In this document: positions 50,844 to 60,890 of the stretch, in pieces
Layout of the letters: every line of letters starts with the position of its first letter
How positions within the stretch are numbered: the stretch's first letter is position 1
Notes under the pieces: generated by a model
Databases searched by the model: none
Seen by the model: the letters and a program-made list of their open reading frames with translations, nothing else
Told to the model about the DNA's origin: nothing
Origin: Kaistella carnis
Lineage (GTDB): Bacteria; Bacteroidota; Bacteroidia; Flavobacteriales; Weeksellaceae
Length of the DNA stretch: 64,000 nt
Direction: 5' to 3'
Assembly: GCF_003860585.1 (NCBI RefSeq)
Contig: NZ_CP034159.1
Span: forward strand, 2,480,001 to 2,544,000
Position numbers and translations under genes: made by a program

Positions 50844-51634
50844 TTGATCTCAGTTTTCGTATAATTGTTGGGAACAGAATAAGGAGTTACCATTTTAGAA
50901 CTCTCAAATTTCGTATTTTCTAGTAAAATCTGGCTGTTTTTCGCGCCTTTTATTATTATTTTAACATTTTTTGGAAGTCTTGCATTTTCAAAATTTTCCC
51001 AATTGGAGTAAGATACTTCCAGCTGATCCGGTTCATCTACTTTGTTTAATGAAACTTTTTCTAAATCCATATCTGCATTATAACTCAATGAAGCATTGTA
51101 TTCAGAAACCTTTCCGTTGTTCGTAAATTTCAAATTTTTCACTGAACTCAGCAAATAGCCCTGTGCATTTTTGGTGACTTTAAAATCTTTATCATTTACT
51201 GGAATAAATGTTTTACCCAATAACAAATTTTGAAAAGCACCATAATCGATAAAATTGACATTCAGTAGTGAGTTCAAATAACTGAAATCAGATTCGATAT
51301 AGGTTTTATTCCATTTTTCATACCCTTTAATTCCTTCGGGAGTTGCAATTCCACGTCCTACGTTCAGGAATATGGCAACCATATTGATCCAGACTTTTTG
51401 ATCTTTTTCAATATAAATAGTGGCGTCTAAAGGAGGAATAAAACTGCCCGTTTCTGCAGTAATCCTGGTATTGATTTTCAGCTGTTGAAAGTCTGTATTT
51501 TCTTTAATTTTAGTAAAGAAAGCGGAACTTGAAGCAATTGCCGTCTGCGTATTTATAGGTGCATCGCCTGTTGTTCTGGTTTTGCAAGAACTCAGAATAA
51601 GCATTAAAGCTGCTGGAATAATATATTTCTTCAT
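50840..51634 (-). CDS. DUF4292-family lipoprotein
   Basis: 264 residues. Lipobox: IPAALMLILSSC, Cys16. The mature domain has LKINTRITAETGSFIPPLDA, IYIEKDQKVWINMVAIFL and SDFSYLNSLLNVNFIDYG, the DUF4292 pattern. It resembles LolA/LolB-type half-barrels that carry lipid. Its position just before the EnvC-like gene is conserved in flavobacteria by recollection. Biochemical role not established. Confidence 0.85.
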   Translation of the reverse strand: MKKYIIPAALMLILSSCKTRTTGDAPINTQTAIASSSAFFTKIKENTDFQQLKINTRITAETGSFIPPLDATIYIEKDQKVWINMVAIFLNVGRGIATPEGIKGYEKWNKTYIESDFSYLNSLLNVNFIDYGAFQNLLLGKTFIPVNDKDFKVTKNAQGYLLSSVKNLKFTNNGKVSEYNASLSYNADMDLEKVSLNKVDEPDQLEVSYSNWENFENARLPKNVKIIIKGAKNSQILLENTKFESSKMVTPYSVPNNYTKTEIK

Positions 51635-51716
51635 TTTTTTACTTCAGAGGTTTGCAATAGTAACGCCAAACCACACAGAATGTTTTGCGTGGCTTTCTAC
51701 GGTTTATTTTTTGTAA

Positions 51717-52745
51717 TTAAAGACTGTTTTCTTTTGATAGAAAATCAAGCACCGAGTAATCACCTAATGAGATTTGTCTAGCCACCCCAAAGTATTGTGC
51801 AGAATTACCGATCATTGAATTGCTCAGGTTTCCATGGTCAATTACGGTATTTTCCTGAATAAGGGAATTGTCAATATTTGAATTTATAACTATGGTGTTA
51901 TTGCCAATAGAAACTCGAGGGCCAATTTTTGAATTTGAAATCTCTACATTTTCCCCGATGAAACATGGTGGAATAATTAAACAGTTTTCGATTTTTGAAG
52001 AAGCCGGATAGTTGGCAACATTTGCTCTTTCGTATTCCAGAACTTTTCCGTTGGTATCAACAGTCGCATTTTTATTTCCACAATCCATCCAGTCATCAAC
52101 TTTACCTAAAGAAAATTTCGCTCCTTTTTGACGAAGATTTTCTAACGCAGTTGTCAATTGATATTCGCCACCAACTTTAATGTCATTCTCCATAATATGG
52201 TTAATTTCCGACATTAATTTCTCGGCAGAATTGAAATAGTAAATTCCAATAATCGCCAAGTCAGAAACGAAGGTGGTTGGTTTTTCTACGAAATCAGTGA
52301 TGAATCCATAATCATCTAATTTCACAACTCCAAAAGCGGAAGGGTCTTCAACTTTTTTTACCCAGATTACACCATCTGAGTTTTTATCTAAAATAAAGTC
52401 AGCTTTAAATAAAGTATCCGCGAAAGCCACAACTACATTTCCCTGCATGGATTGCTCTGCACATTTAATCGCGTGCGCTGTTCCTAGTGGTTCGTCCTGC
52501 GTATAAACGGTTCCTTTTGCACCTAAACTTTCAGCGATCTGAATTAAAGAAGCCTCAACTTCAGCTCCGAAATCTCCAATAATAAAAGCAATTTCGTCGA
52601 TTTTCTCGCCAGCTACTTTCGTAATATCTTCCACTAAACGTTGAACAATTGGTTTACCTGCAATCGGAATTAAGGGTTTTGGAACTGTTAAAGTGTGCGG
52701 TCTTAATCTGGAGCCGCGTCCGGCCATTGGAACTATAATTTTCAT
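51717..52745 (-). CDS. Sugar-phosphate nucleotidyltransferase with left-handed beta-helix tail
   Basis: 342 residues. The N-terminal GT-A-like domain begins MKIIVPMAGRGSRLRPHTLT and has PKPLIPIAGKPIVQRL, the GxGxRL...PKP nucleotide-binding signature. TVYTQDEPLGTAHAIKCAEQ and VAFADTLFKADF give the DxD-like site, and FVEKPTT binds the sugar. The tail (about 250-342) has hexapeptide-type repeats (SSKIENCLIIPPCFIGENVE, SNSKIGPRVSIGNNTIVI). It makes an NDP-sugar, perhaps GDP- or dTDP-linked. Substrate unclear. Confidence 0.85.
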   Translation of the reverse strand: MKIIVPMAGRGSRLRPHTLTVPKPLIPIAGKPIVQRLVEDITKVAGEKIDEIAFIIGDFGAEVEASLIQIAESLGAKGTVYTQDEPLGTAHAIKCAEQSMQGNVVVAFADTLFKADFILDKNSDGVIWVKKVEDPSAFGVVKLDDYGFITDFVEKPTTFVSDLAIIGIYYFNSAEKLMSEINHIMENDIKVGGEYQLTTALENLRQKGAKFSLGKVDDWMDCGNKNATVDTNGKVLEYERANVANYPASSKIENCLIIPPCFIGENVEISNSKIGPRVSIGNNTIVINSNIDNSLIQENTVIDHGNLSNSMIGNSAQYFGVARQISLGDYSVLDFLSKENSL

Positions 52746-52810
52746 AATTGTATTTTTAATTTACTCATTAATTGAACTAAATCAATTTTAAGAATGAGAT
52801 GTATTTTTAT

Positions 52811-53242
52811 TTATAATTGAGTACTACCGAATCCGCCGGCTCCTCGCTCGGTTTCATTGATTTCAGCAACTTCCTGCCATTCTGCAGTTTCATATTTTGC
52901 AATCACCATTTGGGCAATTCGGTCACCATTATTGATGTTAAAATCTTCGGTCGACAAATTTACTAAAATAACCCCAATTTCCCCGCGGTAATCTGCGTCG
53001 ATTGTCCCGGGAGCATTTAAGACAGAGATTCCGTTTTTTATAGCTAGTCCGCTTCTTGGTCTGACCTGAGCTTCATAACCTTCCGGAAGTTCTAAAAATA
53101 ATCCTGTTGGAATTAACTTTCTTTCCAAAGATTTCAAAGTGATGGTTTCTTCCAGGTTAGCATATAAATCCATTCCGGCAGAAAGTGCAGTCTGGTATTT
53201 AGGTAAAGGATGCTGCGATTTATTGATGATTTTTATTTTCAT
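52811..53242 (-). CDS. dut: Deoxyuridine 5'-triphosphate nucleotidohydrolase
   Basis: 143 residues, trimeric dUTPase. All five motifs are present in order: AGMDLYANL (I), [11 protein letters not shown] (II), [15 protein letters not shown] (III, catalytic Asp), [10 protein letters not shown] (IV) and [10 protein letters not shown] (V). It removes dUTP and feeds dTTP synthesis. It starts one base after the flippase stop, suggesting coupling. Confidence 0.96.
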   Translation of the reverse strand: MKIKIINKSQHPLPKYQTALSAGMDLYANLEETITLKSLERKLIPTGLFLELPEGYEAQVRPRSGLAIKNGISVLNAPGTIDADYRGEIGVILVNLSTEDFNINNGDRIAQMVIAKYETAEWQEVAEINETERGAGGFGSTQL

Positions 53243-53243
53243 A

Positions 53244-54695
53244 CTAAGCTTTTCTTAATTTTTTTAAAGTGTCTTTTTCAAAGTACAGGACAATAGCTAA
53301 AAACACGATTAATAATGAGTTTCCGATGATTAAGTTTCCGTCCAGTACATAATAAGAAAGGAGGGAGAAGAAAATACTTAAAGACAAATATCCTATAATT
53401 TTCTTCATATGATACGGAACGGGATAAAAATATTGACCCAGGAAATAAGAGACGGTCATCATTGAAAAGTAGCTTAAAAAAGTTCCCCATGTTGAAGCCC
53501 AATATCCATAAGATGGTATGAAATATACGTTGACAGCAATCGTAACTGCCGCGCCCAAAATTGAAATGTAAGCGCCAAAAATAGTCTTGTCAGAAAGTTT
53601 ATACCAAACCGACATATTCAAATAAATACCTAAAAAAACGGCGGCGATTAAAACAATCGGCACAATCGGAATTCCTTCATTATAAGCCGGATTCGAAAGA
53701 TAAAGTTCAGCCAGCCAATTTAGATTAACGCATAAAGCCAATAAAATAACGCAATTGACAATCACGAACATATCCATTAATTTAGCATATGATTGACCCG
53801 AGTTTTCATTTTTTGCGTGCGAGAAAAAGAAAGGTTCAATTCCCAAAAGATACGCTTGTCGGAATAAGGTAAGGAAAGTCACAATTTTACAAACCGCTCC
53901 ATAAATCGCCATTTGCTCCGTGTTTATTCCATCAGGTAAAAGGTACTTTAAAAACTGTCGGTCCATCGTTTCATTAACTACTCCAGCCAAACCGGCGATG
54001 GTAATTGGCCAGGAATACGCCATCATTTTTTTCCAGAGATTCCAGTCGAAGGCGGCGACCCGTACCGATTTTATTTCTTGAGCAAGAAGAATAAATGTTA
54101 CGGCGCTCGCTACTAAGTTGGCGACAAACACATAACCAATCCCAAACTCCTTATTATAAGTGTAACCAAAAAGCCCTTTGTCTCCCAAACGAGGTAAAAT
54201 CACAATAAAGAAAAGGACTAACAGGAAGTTAATAACGCCATTTGTAATTTTAATTAAAGCAAACTTTTTCGGTCGTCCCGTTTTTCTTAAAATTACAAAA
54301 GGCATTGTTGAAAGTCCATCTAAGCCAAGAACAAAAAGCATCATCGTTAGAAGATTGATTTGATCCGGTGTTTTAAAAGCGATCGCTAAATCCTGTCGGA
54401 AAATATAAGCGAACAGCATAAAAAGAACGGAAGCTCCAATCACGCTTAAAGTTGCCGTAGAAATTAATTTTTTGGTGTCGCCTTCTTTTTCGGCAAAACG
54501 GAAAAAAGTCGTTTCCATTCCGTGAGAAAGCAAAACGATGATGATTCCGGCAACCGAATAAAAATCGATAAAAGGAGCCAGCGATTGTGGGCCGAAAGCG
54601 TTCGTAACAAAGGGACTGATGATAAAAGGAAACAACCGAATTATAACCGTACTTAATCCATAAATCGCGGTTTGTCCCAATAATTTTTTATACAA
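53244..54695 (-). CDS. MATE-like polysaccharide flippase (oligosaccharide exporter)
   Basis: 483 residues with about twelve to fourteen membrane helices. It begins [20 protein letters not shown], typical of Wzx/PST family members, and continues with [20 protein letters not shown] and [20 protein letters not shown]. The start is TTG. The -7 box at 54712-54719 leaves a leader of about 10 bases to this codon, and no ATG lies between. It may flip the lipid-linked repeat made by the 19.6-28.8 kb cluster, which lacks its own flippase; this is inference. Confidence 0.88.
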   Translation of the reverse strand: MYKKLLGQTAIYGLSTVIIRLFPFIISPFVTNAFGPQSLAPFIDFYSVAGIIIVLLSHGMETTFFRFAEKEGDTKKLISTATLSVIGASVLFMLFAYIFRQDLAIAFKTPDQINLLTMMLFVLGLDGLSTMPFVILRKTGRPKKFALIKITNGVINFLLVLFFIVILPRLGDKGLFGYTYNKEFGIGYVFVANLVASAVTFILLAQEIKSVRVAAFDWNLWKKMMAYSWPITIAGLAGVVNETMDRQFLKYLLPDGINTEQMAIYGAVCKIVTFLTLFRQAYLLGIEPFFFSHAKNENSGQSYAKLMDMFVIVNCVILLALCVNLNWLAELYLSNPAYNEGIPIVPIVLIAAVFLGIYLNMSVWYKLSDKTIFGAYISILGAAVTIAVNVYFIPSYGYWASTWGTFLSYFSMMTVSYFLGQYFYPVPYHMKKIIGYLSLSIFFSLLSYYVLDGNLIIGNSLLIVFLAIVLYFEKDTLKKLRKA

Positions 54696-54711
54696 AATTT
54701 CTGAATTTCTG

Positions 54712-54719
54712 CAAATATA
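54712..54719 (-). promoter_or_regulatory. -7 box TATATTTG of the flippase operon
   Basis: Minus-strand TATATTTG places the start near 54705 and supports the TTG initiation codon at 54695. It probably drives flippase and dut, perhaps further. Confidence 0.6.
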
Positions 54720-54908
54720 ATTAAATAGATTTGAGCTGAAAAGATTTCAAGTTTTAGGTTAGAATAAATGAGCAATTTGTTTTTTCAACGAATTCGCGAA
54801 TTTATTTGCGCGAAAAGATAGATTAGTGCATTCGTGGCAGGATATCTTCCATTAATTTAAATTTATTTATAATAAAGGCGGAAGCATTTTTAAATCGTTT
54901 TTAAATAT

Positions 54909-54916
54909 TAAATTTG
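54909..54916 (+). promoter_or_regulatory. -7 box TAAATTTG of the dihydroorotase gene
   Basis: TAAATTTG fits TAnnTTTG and lies 63 bases before the ATG at 54980. The rest of 54720-54908 shows no gene or clear structure. Confidence 0.5.
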
Positions 54917-54979
54917 TGAAAGCTGATTTCCAAAAGCGAACCTTAATTTTTCAATCCACCAAATCTTAGTTCTCCTGAA

Positions 54980-56317
54980 ATGAAAATCCTTATCAAAAAT
55001 GCCCACATCGTCAATGAAAATCAAATTTTCGAAAGTGATTTACTCATCGAAAATGATTTAATATCAAAAATCGGAAAAAATATTTCTGAAGAAAATGTTC
55101 ATCAGATTATTGATGCTACCGGAAAACATCTTTTGCCGGGGATCATTGATGATCAGGTTCATTTCCGCGAACCGGGTTTAACTTGGAAAGGCGATATTGA
55201 AAGTGAATCCAGAGCTGCAATTGCAGGTGGAATTACGAGTTTTATGGAACAGCCTAATACGGTTCCGAATGCAGTGACTCAAGAATTATTAGAAGAAAAA
55301 TACAAAATTGCCGCCGAGAAATCATTTGCCAATTATTCTTTTTTAATGGGCGGAACGAATGATAATCTGGAAGAAGTTCTGAAAACCAATCCGCGAAATG
55401 TTGCCGGAATAAAATTGTTCCTCGGTTCTTCAACCGGAAATATGTTGGTTGATAATCCGGAAACTTTAGAAAAGATTTTCAGCAGTACCAAAATGTTGAT
55501 AGCGGTTCACTGTGAAGATGAAGCAACAATCAGAAAAAACACGGAAATCTTTAAAGAAAAATATGGCGAAGATATTCCTGTAACTGCGCATCATTTAATT
55601 CGCAGTGAAGAAGCGTGTTATATTTCTTCTTCAAAAGCAATTGAGCTGGCGAAAAAAACAGGAGCTAGATTGCATGTGTTTCACTTATCGACCGCAAAAG
55701 AAATGGAATTGTTCAGAAATGATATTCCATTAAAAGAGAAAAAAATCACGGCAGAAGTTTGTGTTCATCATCTAAGTTTTACCAATGAAGATTACGAAAC
55801 GAAGGGAAATTTCATCAAGTGGAATCCTGCCGTGAAAACGCAGATAGATAAAGACGGATTATGGGAAGCTTTGTTGGATGACCGAATTGATGTGATTGCT
55901 ACAGATCACGCGCCGCATACTTTAGAAGAGAAATCTCAAAAATATTTACAGGCACCTTCCGGCGGACCTTTGGTTCAGCATGCTTTAAATGTAATGCTCG
56001 AAAACTTTAAAAAGGGTAAGATTTCTTTAGAAAAAATTGTTCAAAAAATGTGTCATAATCCGGCGATTTTATTTCAAATTGAAAAAAGAGGTTTTATCAA
56101 AGAAGGTTTTAAAGCAGATTTGGTTTTGGTTGATATGAATGACCGTTACACGGTTTCCAAAGAAAACATTCTCTACAAATGTGGTTGGAGTCCTTTTGAA
56201 GGAACTGAATTTCATTCAAAAATAACGCATACTTTCATAAATGGTTTTCCAGCTTTTGACAATGGAAAAATTTCCGAAGAAAAACATGGCGAAAGATTAC
56301 TTTTTGACCGTAAATAA
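54980..56317 (+). CDS. pyrC: Dihydroorotase
   Basis: 445 residues, amidohydrolase fold; cyclises carbamoyl-aspartate in pyrimidine synthesis. Metal-site motif DDQVHFREPGLTWKGD has Gln where the first His of HxH is usual, as in other Bacteroidota dihydroorotases. GIKLFLGSSTGNM holds the likely carboxylated Lys, with His residues in AVHCEDE and LHVFHLSTAKEM. DVIATDHAPHTLEEK carries the catalytic Asp. GWSPFEGTEFHSKI is a family landmark. Length is normal. Confidence 0.92.
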   Translation: MKILIKNAHIVNENQIFESDLLIENDLISKIGKNISEENVHQIIDATGKHLLPGIIDDQVHFREPGLTWKGDIESESRAAIAGGITSFMEQPNTVPNAVTQELLEEKYKIAAEKSFANYSFLMGGTNDNLEEVLKTNPRNVAGIKLFLGSSTGNMLVDNPETLEKIFSSTKMLIAVHCEDEATIRKNTEIFKEKYGEDIPVTAHHLIRSEEACYISSSKAIELAKKTGARLHVFHLSTAKEMELFRNDIPLKEKKITAEVCVHHLSFTNEDYETKGNFIKWNPAVKTQIDKDGLWEALLDDRIDVIATDHAPHTLEEKSQKYLQAPSGGPLVQHALNVMLENFKKGKISLEKIVQKMCHNPAILFQIEKRGFIKEGFKADLVLVDMNDRYTVSKENILYKCGWSPFEGTEFHSKITHTFINGFPAFDNGKISEEKHGERLLFDRK

Positions 56318-56324
56318 TTTTTTT

Positions 56325-56948
56325 ATGAGATCAAAAATTTTACAGATTATATTAGTTATTGTTTTTGCAATTGATTTGTTTTTCATTTTCAATAATCAAC
56401 CGGAATTGCGGTTTTTCACTAAACCGCTTTTGCTTCCAATTTTAATTTTAATGTATATCACAAGTTTAAAATCAGAAAAAATTCAATTGGATAAATTGTT
56501 TTTAGTGGGATTGGTGCTTAGTTTTTTTGGGGATTTATTTCTTCTTTTTAAATGGGGTTTTTTGCCTGGACTAGGCAGCTTTTTATTGGCTCATCTGTTT
56601 TATATTATTTCTTTTAAGAAAAAACAGCAAACACGTATTTCGGAAATTTGGCCGGTTATTCTTAGTCTCTATGCCTCAATTTTACTCTTTTTTCTTTTTC
56701 CGTATTTAAAAGAAATGAAAATTCCAGTAATTATTTATGCTGTTGTAATTGCTACGATGATGTACAACGCTATTAAAACGCAGAACAGAAACTTGATTAT
56801 TGGAGCGCTTTTATTTCTAATTTCAGATACGCTGCTTTCCGTATATCTGTTCTTGCAGCCCTTGATGATCCTTAATTTGCTGGTGATGATAACCTATGTT
56901 TTGGCGCAATGGTTTTTGGTGAGAGGAATGCTTTCATCTAAAAATTAG
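56325..56948 (+). CDS. YhhN/TMEM86-family membrane protein (lysoplasmalogenase-like)
   Basis: 207 residues with about eight membrane helices and little else. Family landmarks: FTKPLLLPILILMY, VLSFFGDLFLLF (Asp conserved) and LFLISDTLLSVYLF (second conserved Asp). Eukaryotic relatives cleave the vinyl-ether bond of lysoplasmalogens; the bacterial substrate is uncertain. The ATG lies 7 bases after the pyrC stop, and longer frames reaching back into pyrC are not credible. Confidence 0.82.
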   Translation: MRSKILQIILVIVFAIDLFFIFNNQPELRFFTKPLLLPILILMYITSLKSEKIQLDKLFLVGLVLSFFGDLFLLFKWGFLPGLGSFLLAHLFYIISFKKKQQTRISEIWPVILSLYASILLFFLFPYLKEMKIPVIIYAVVIATMMYNAIKTQNRNLIIGALLFLISDTLLSVYLFLQPLMILNLLVMITYVLAQWFLVRGMLSSKN

Positions 56949-57004
56949 TAAAGATTTGAAACAATTCCCAAAAATTTTCGTCTAATACTTTAAATAAATA
57001 ATTT

Positions 57005-59932
57005 ATGTTCAAAAAACTCTCCTTGGCAATTTTCATGTTGCTCTTTTCTTTGCACATTTTTGCACAGAATAAATATGAGTGGAAAGAAGCTTCTGGAAAC
57101 GGTTACACGTACAAATATGTAACAAACGATCCAATGAGCGCAAGATTTTACACCTTGAAAAATGGTTTGACTGTTATTTTAAGTCCGACCAAAAAAGATC
57201 CCAGAATTCAAGCTTATGTTGCTGTGAAAGCGGGAAGTAAAACCGATCCACGAACAAATACGGGATTAGCGCATTATCTGGAACACATGGTTTTTAAAGG
57301 AACTGATAAATATGGTTCTCTGGATTGGGCGAAAGAAAAACCGGAATTGGATAAAATTGACGCGCTTTACGAAACGTACAATAAAACCAAAGATGAAGCT
57401 CAAAGAAAAGCGATTTACAAGAAAATCGATTCTGTTTCCGGAGTTGCAAGTAAATTCGCGATTGCCAATGAGTACGATAAAATGATGGCTTCAATGGGAG
57501 CACAAGGAACAAATGCCTTCACAAGTTTTGAGCAAACAGTTTATACCGATGATGTTCCGAGTAGTTCTTTGAATAAATATTTAGCCGTTCAGGGAGAAAG
57601 ATTTCGTAATCCAATCTTGAGAATTTTCCACACGGAATTAGAAGCGGTTTACGAAGAAAAGAACAGAAGTTTAGACAGTGATGGAAGCAAAGTTTTCGAA
57701 ACTTTATTTGCAGAATTATTTAAAAATCATAATTACGGACAGCAAACTACGATAGGAACGATTGAAGATTTAAAAAATCCTTCCTTGGTTGAAATTAGAA
57801 AATACTTCCACAACTATTATGTTCCCAATAATATGGGCGTCATTTTATCGGGAGATTTTGATCCGGATGTGGTGATTGCACAAGTTGATAAAGCTTTTTC
57901 TTACATGCAAAACAAACCGGTTGCGAAATATACCTTCAAGCCGGAAACTCCGATTACAGCTCCAATCATTAAAGAAATTACAGGTCCAGATGCGGAAAAC
58001 TTAACCATCGGTTTCAGATTACCGGGAAATAAAGACAAAGATGTTTTGATTGCAGATTTGGTTGGGCAAGTTTTAACCAATGGTAAAGCAGGTTTGATGG
58101 ATTTGAACTTGGTTAAAAAACAAAAATTATTACGCGCTTCGGCAGAAACTTTTACGTTGATCGATTACGGGGTTTTGTACATCAGTGCAGCTCCAACCAA
58201 CGGACAAAGTTTAGAAGACGTGAAAACTTTGGTCTTAGGAGAAATCGATAATTTGAAAAAAGGAAACTTCGATCAGGAATTGATTACTTCCATTATCAAC
58301 AACATCAAGAAAAATAAAATCTACGAATCCGAAAAGTATGATGCTCGCGCAAGTTCTTTGATGGATGCGTTTACTTCTGAGTTAAACTGGAGAGATCAAG
58401 TTGCTTACGTGAATGATTTATCCAAGATTTCTAAAGCAGATATTGTTGCTTTTGCCAATAAATATTTAGGTGAAAATTATGTTGCGGTTTTAAAAAGAAA
58501 AGGAGAATCTCCTGCAACGGTTAAAATTGAAAAACCGCAGATCACGCCAGTTGAAACCAATGCAGATAAGCAATCTGAATTTGTGAAGATGGTTGGAAAT
58601 ATGCCAAATAATCCTTCAACTCCCGTGTTTTTGGATTACAATAAAGATATTCAAAAATCAAAATTAGGAAAAGCAGAAGTGCTTTACGTTCCAAATACCG
58701 AAAACCAGATTTTCCGTTTGAAATACCGTTATAAAATCGGGTCTTTAAATGATTTGAAACAACCTTTAGCTTCTCAATATCTGCAGTTTTTAGGAACAGA
58801 TAAAATGTCTTCCGAAGAAATTTCAAAAGCATTTTATAAAATTGCGTGTAGTTTCACCATCGCTTCTGGCGAAGAATATACCATGGTTTCTATCGAAGGT
58901 TTACAGGAGAATTTTGATGCTGCCGTAAAATTATACGAAGATTTAATTCTGAATGTAAAAGCAGATGACGCTGCGTTGAAAAGTTTGAAAGAAAGATTAG
59001 CAAAAGCAAGAAAAGACGTGAAAGCCAATAAAGGCGCAATTCTTCAAGGCTTAACAAGCTATGCTTTGTACGGTGAAAAAAATAAATTCAATAATGTTTT
59101 AACCAATGCTGAGTTAGAAGCTACAACTTCCAAAGAATTGGTTGACCGCATTAAAAACCTCAATAATTACGAACAAACTGTTATTTATTACGGTCCAGCT
59201 TCCCTGAAAGATTTAGGGAATAAACTGAAAACCATGCATCCGGTTCCGGCAAAATTTGTGTCAACAGATTCTACCAGAGTTTTCAAACAGATTCCTCAGA
59301 CCAAAAACACCGTGTTGTTCACCGATTATGACATGGTACAGGCAGAAACGCGCTGGATCAGAAACACCGATGTTTACGATCCGAAAAAGAACACCGTTGT
59401 AAAAGTTTTCAACAACTATTTCGGGGGCGGTATGGGTTCCATCGTGTTCCAGACCATCCGTGAGAGTAAGGCTTTGGCGTATTCTACCTACGGATTTTAC
59501 ATGCAGCCGCAGAAAAAAAATCAGGAATATTACATGATGAGTTACGTTGGAAGTCAGGCCGATAAATTCAATGACGCAACGACGGCGATGACCGAATTGT
59601 TGACCAAAATGCCCGACCTGAGTGAGAATTTAAACCTCGCAAAAACGCAGGTAAAGAAAGACATTCAAACCGAAAGAATCACGCAGGATAATATTATTTT
59701 CAATTATCTGGCGGCGAAAGAATTAGGTTTGTCGGAAGATCCGCGCAAAACGATTTACAGTTCTGTAGACAATGTAAAAATGCAGGATTTGAAATCTTTC
59801 CACGATGCTAATTTATCCGGAAAACCCTACACTTACGCCATTGTCGCCTCAGAAAAAAGAGTTCCGATGAAGGATTTAGAAAAACTGGGTGAAGTGAAGA
59901 AGATTTCTTTAGAAGAACTTTTCGGGTACTAA
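57005..59932 (+). CDS. M16-family zinc metallopeptidase (insulinase-like), secreted
   Basis: 975 residues. Signal peptide (KLSLAIFMLLFSLHIFAQ), then the first M16 domain with the inverted zinc motif HYLEH (His90, Glu93, His94) in GLAHYLEHMVFKGTDKYG. The distal Glu is in ELEAVYEEKNRS. Two M16C domains follow, the second with YFGGGMGSIVFQTIRESKAL, the R/Y substrate-holding part. Full-length, two-halved single-chain type. It acts on peptides in the periplasm. The last codons encode DLEKLGEVKKISLEELFGY, a sequence repeated with changes 1 kb downstream. Confidence 0.92.
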   Translation: MFKKLSLAIFMLLFSLHIFAQNKYEWKEASGNGYTYKYVTNDPMSARFYTLKNGLTVILSPTKKDPRIQAYVAVKAGSKTDPRTNTGLAHYLEHMVFKGTDKYGSLDWAKEKPELDKIDALYETYNKTKDEAQRKAIYKKIDSVSGVASKFAIANEYDKMMASMGAQGTNAFTSFEQTVYTDDVPSSSLNKYLAVQGERFRNPILRIFHTELEAVYEEKNRSLDSDGSKVFETLFAELFKNHNYGQQTTIGTIEDLKNPSLVEIRKYFHNYYVPNNMGVILSGDFDPDVVIAQVDKAFSYMQNKPVAKYTFKPETPITAPIIKEITGPDAENLTIGFRLPGNKDKDVLIADLVGQVLTNGKAGLMDLNLVKKQKLLRASAETFTLIDYGVLYISAAPTNGQSLEDVKTLVLGEIDNLKKGNFDQELITSIINNIKKNKIYESEKYDARASSLMDAFTSELNWRDQVAYVNDLSKISKADIVAFANKYLGENYVAVLKRKGESPATVKIEKPQITPVETNADKQSEFVKMVGNMPNNPSTPVFLDYNKDIQKSKLGKAEVLYVPNTENQIFRLKYRYKIGSLNDLKQPLASQYLQFLGTDKMSSEEISKAFYKIACSFTIASGEEYTMVSIEGLQENFDAAVKLYEDLILNVKADDAALKSLKERLAKARKDVKANKGAILQGLTSYALYGEKNKFNNVLTNAELEATTSKELVDRIKNLNNYEQTVIYYGPASLKDLGNKLKTMHPVPAKFVSTDSTRVFKQIPQTKNTVLFTDYDMVQAETRWIRNTDVYDPKKNTVVKVFNNYFGGGMGSIVFQTIRESKALAYSTYGFYMQPQKKNQEYYMMSYVGSQADKFNDATTAMTELLTKMPDLSENLNLAKTQVKKDIQTERITQDNIIFNYLAAKELGLSEDPRKTIYSSVDNVKMQDLKSFHDANLSGKPYTYAIVASEKRVPMKDLEKLGEVKKISLEELFGY

Positions 59933-59996
59933 ACTTTAAAAAATAATTGATACAGAAAACTGCTCCAGATTTGGGGCAGTTTTTTTTGTCATTTAG
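59872..59996 (+). repeat. 3' end of the M16 gene and terminator, copy A
   Basis: This stretch holds the last 20 or so codons, the stop, a spacer and the terminator of the intact M16 gene. It recurs, diverged, at about 60891-61014. The two copies share a 31-base identical run around the stop codon and the blocks ATAATTGATACAGAAA and CTGCTCCAGATTTGG. Confidence 0.88.
59957..59988 (+). terminator. Terminator after the M16 gene
   Basis: Stem AAACTGCTCC / GGGGCAGTTT (one G-T pair), 6-base loop, T run. Duplicated downstream at 60976-61008. Confidence 0.85.
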
Positions 59997-60045
59997 AGGA
60001 ACTGCGCTCGGTAAACTGCAAATGTGCAATCTAAAGCGAGGTTGT

Positions 60046-60858
60046 CTATTTCAATAATTTACGTTTTTCCACTTCTTGTAATATGCTCATTTGTTGAATA
60101 GCAATTTTATTTAGTTTTATTAATCGTTCTGCTTGTGGCATCTTTTCGTTGATGAAAACAGAGTTTAGGTTTTCGATATTTGATAGGCAAATTAGTTCAT
60201 TAATTGTTGCGTAATCCCGAATATTGCCTTTCAAAACTGGGTTTCTTTCTCGCCATTGTTTGGCCGTAATTCCAAATAATGCAACATTTAAAACCTCGGC
60301 TTCGTTGGCGTAAATGGTTGAGGTTTGTGCGGTCGAAAGTTCTTTTGGTATCAAGTTGTGTTTTATGGCATCTGTATGAATGTGGTAATTGAGTTTCGCC
60401 AATTCTCGTTTGGCTGTCCAGCCCAATTGTTTTTGTTCATCTTCTTTGAGCCGTTGAAATTCGGCAATCAAATACAATTTAAACGGAACACTTATAGCCG
60501 AACCAAACTCAAAAGCAATGTCTTTATGAGCATAAGTTCCGCCATATTTTCCCTTTCTTACAATGATTCCGATAGCATTTGTTTTATCAATCCATTCAGA
60601 AATGCTTAATACAAAGCTTGGTAAACCAGCCTGCATTTTAAAGTGGTCGAATTCCACCACTTTAAAATTTGGGTTATTAATTTGTTCCCAAGTTCCCAAA
60701 AATTCAAGGGTATATCGAGTTCTTATCCAATTTTTTATGATGTCTGCCGCTCGGCTTTCACTTTCTTTGGCATTTGCCATATCAGTAAGCGAAATATAAT
60801 CTCGTTCCTCGAACGCTATAATCGTAATTTCTTTATCGTTTACATTAATTTTTGCCAT
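60046..60858 (-). CDS. KilA-N domain protein
   Basis: 270 residues. The KilA-N DNA-binding domain covers about 1-110: ISLTDMANAKESESRAADII, KNWIRTRYTLEFLGTWEQIN and VRKGKYGGTYAHKDIAFEFG. The rest is helical (LYLIAEFQRLKEDEQKQLGW, LNVALFGITAKQWRERN). KilA-N occurs in phage and virus regulators and in many chromosomal Bacteroidota genes. It lies antisense to its neighbours, between the two copies of the M16 gene end, with no phage structural genes nearby. It is probably horizontally acquired. Confidence 0.85.
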   Translation of the reverse strand: MAKINVNDKEITIIAFEERDYISLTDMANAKESESRAADIIKNWIRTRYTLEFLGTWEQINNPNFKVVEFDHFKMQAGLPSFVLSISEWIDKTNAIGIIVRKGKYGGTYAHKDIAFEFGSAISVPFKLYLIAEFQRLKEDEQKQLGWTAKRELAKLNYHIHTDAIKHNLIPKELSTAQTSTIYANEAEVLNVALFGITAKQWRERNPVLKGNIRDYATINELICLSNIENLNSVFINEKMPQAERLIKLNKIAIQQMSILQEVEKRKLLK

Positions 60859-60890
60859 AGTAATACAAATTTGGGAAAATATTTCAATGG

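Noticed and set aside
55139-55180. Gln in place of the first metal His in dihydroorotase (DDQVHFREPG) as an inactivating change
   Set aside because: The same DDQVHF motif is remembered from other Bacteroidota dihydroorotases, including one with a solved structure, so it is a lineage feature.
60046-60858. KilA-N gene as evidence of a prophage
   Set aside because: No integrase, capsid, tail, lysis or replication genes are adjacent, and KilA-N genes are common on Bacteroidota chromosomes.
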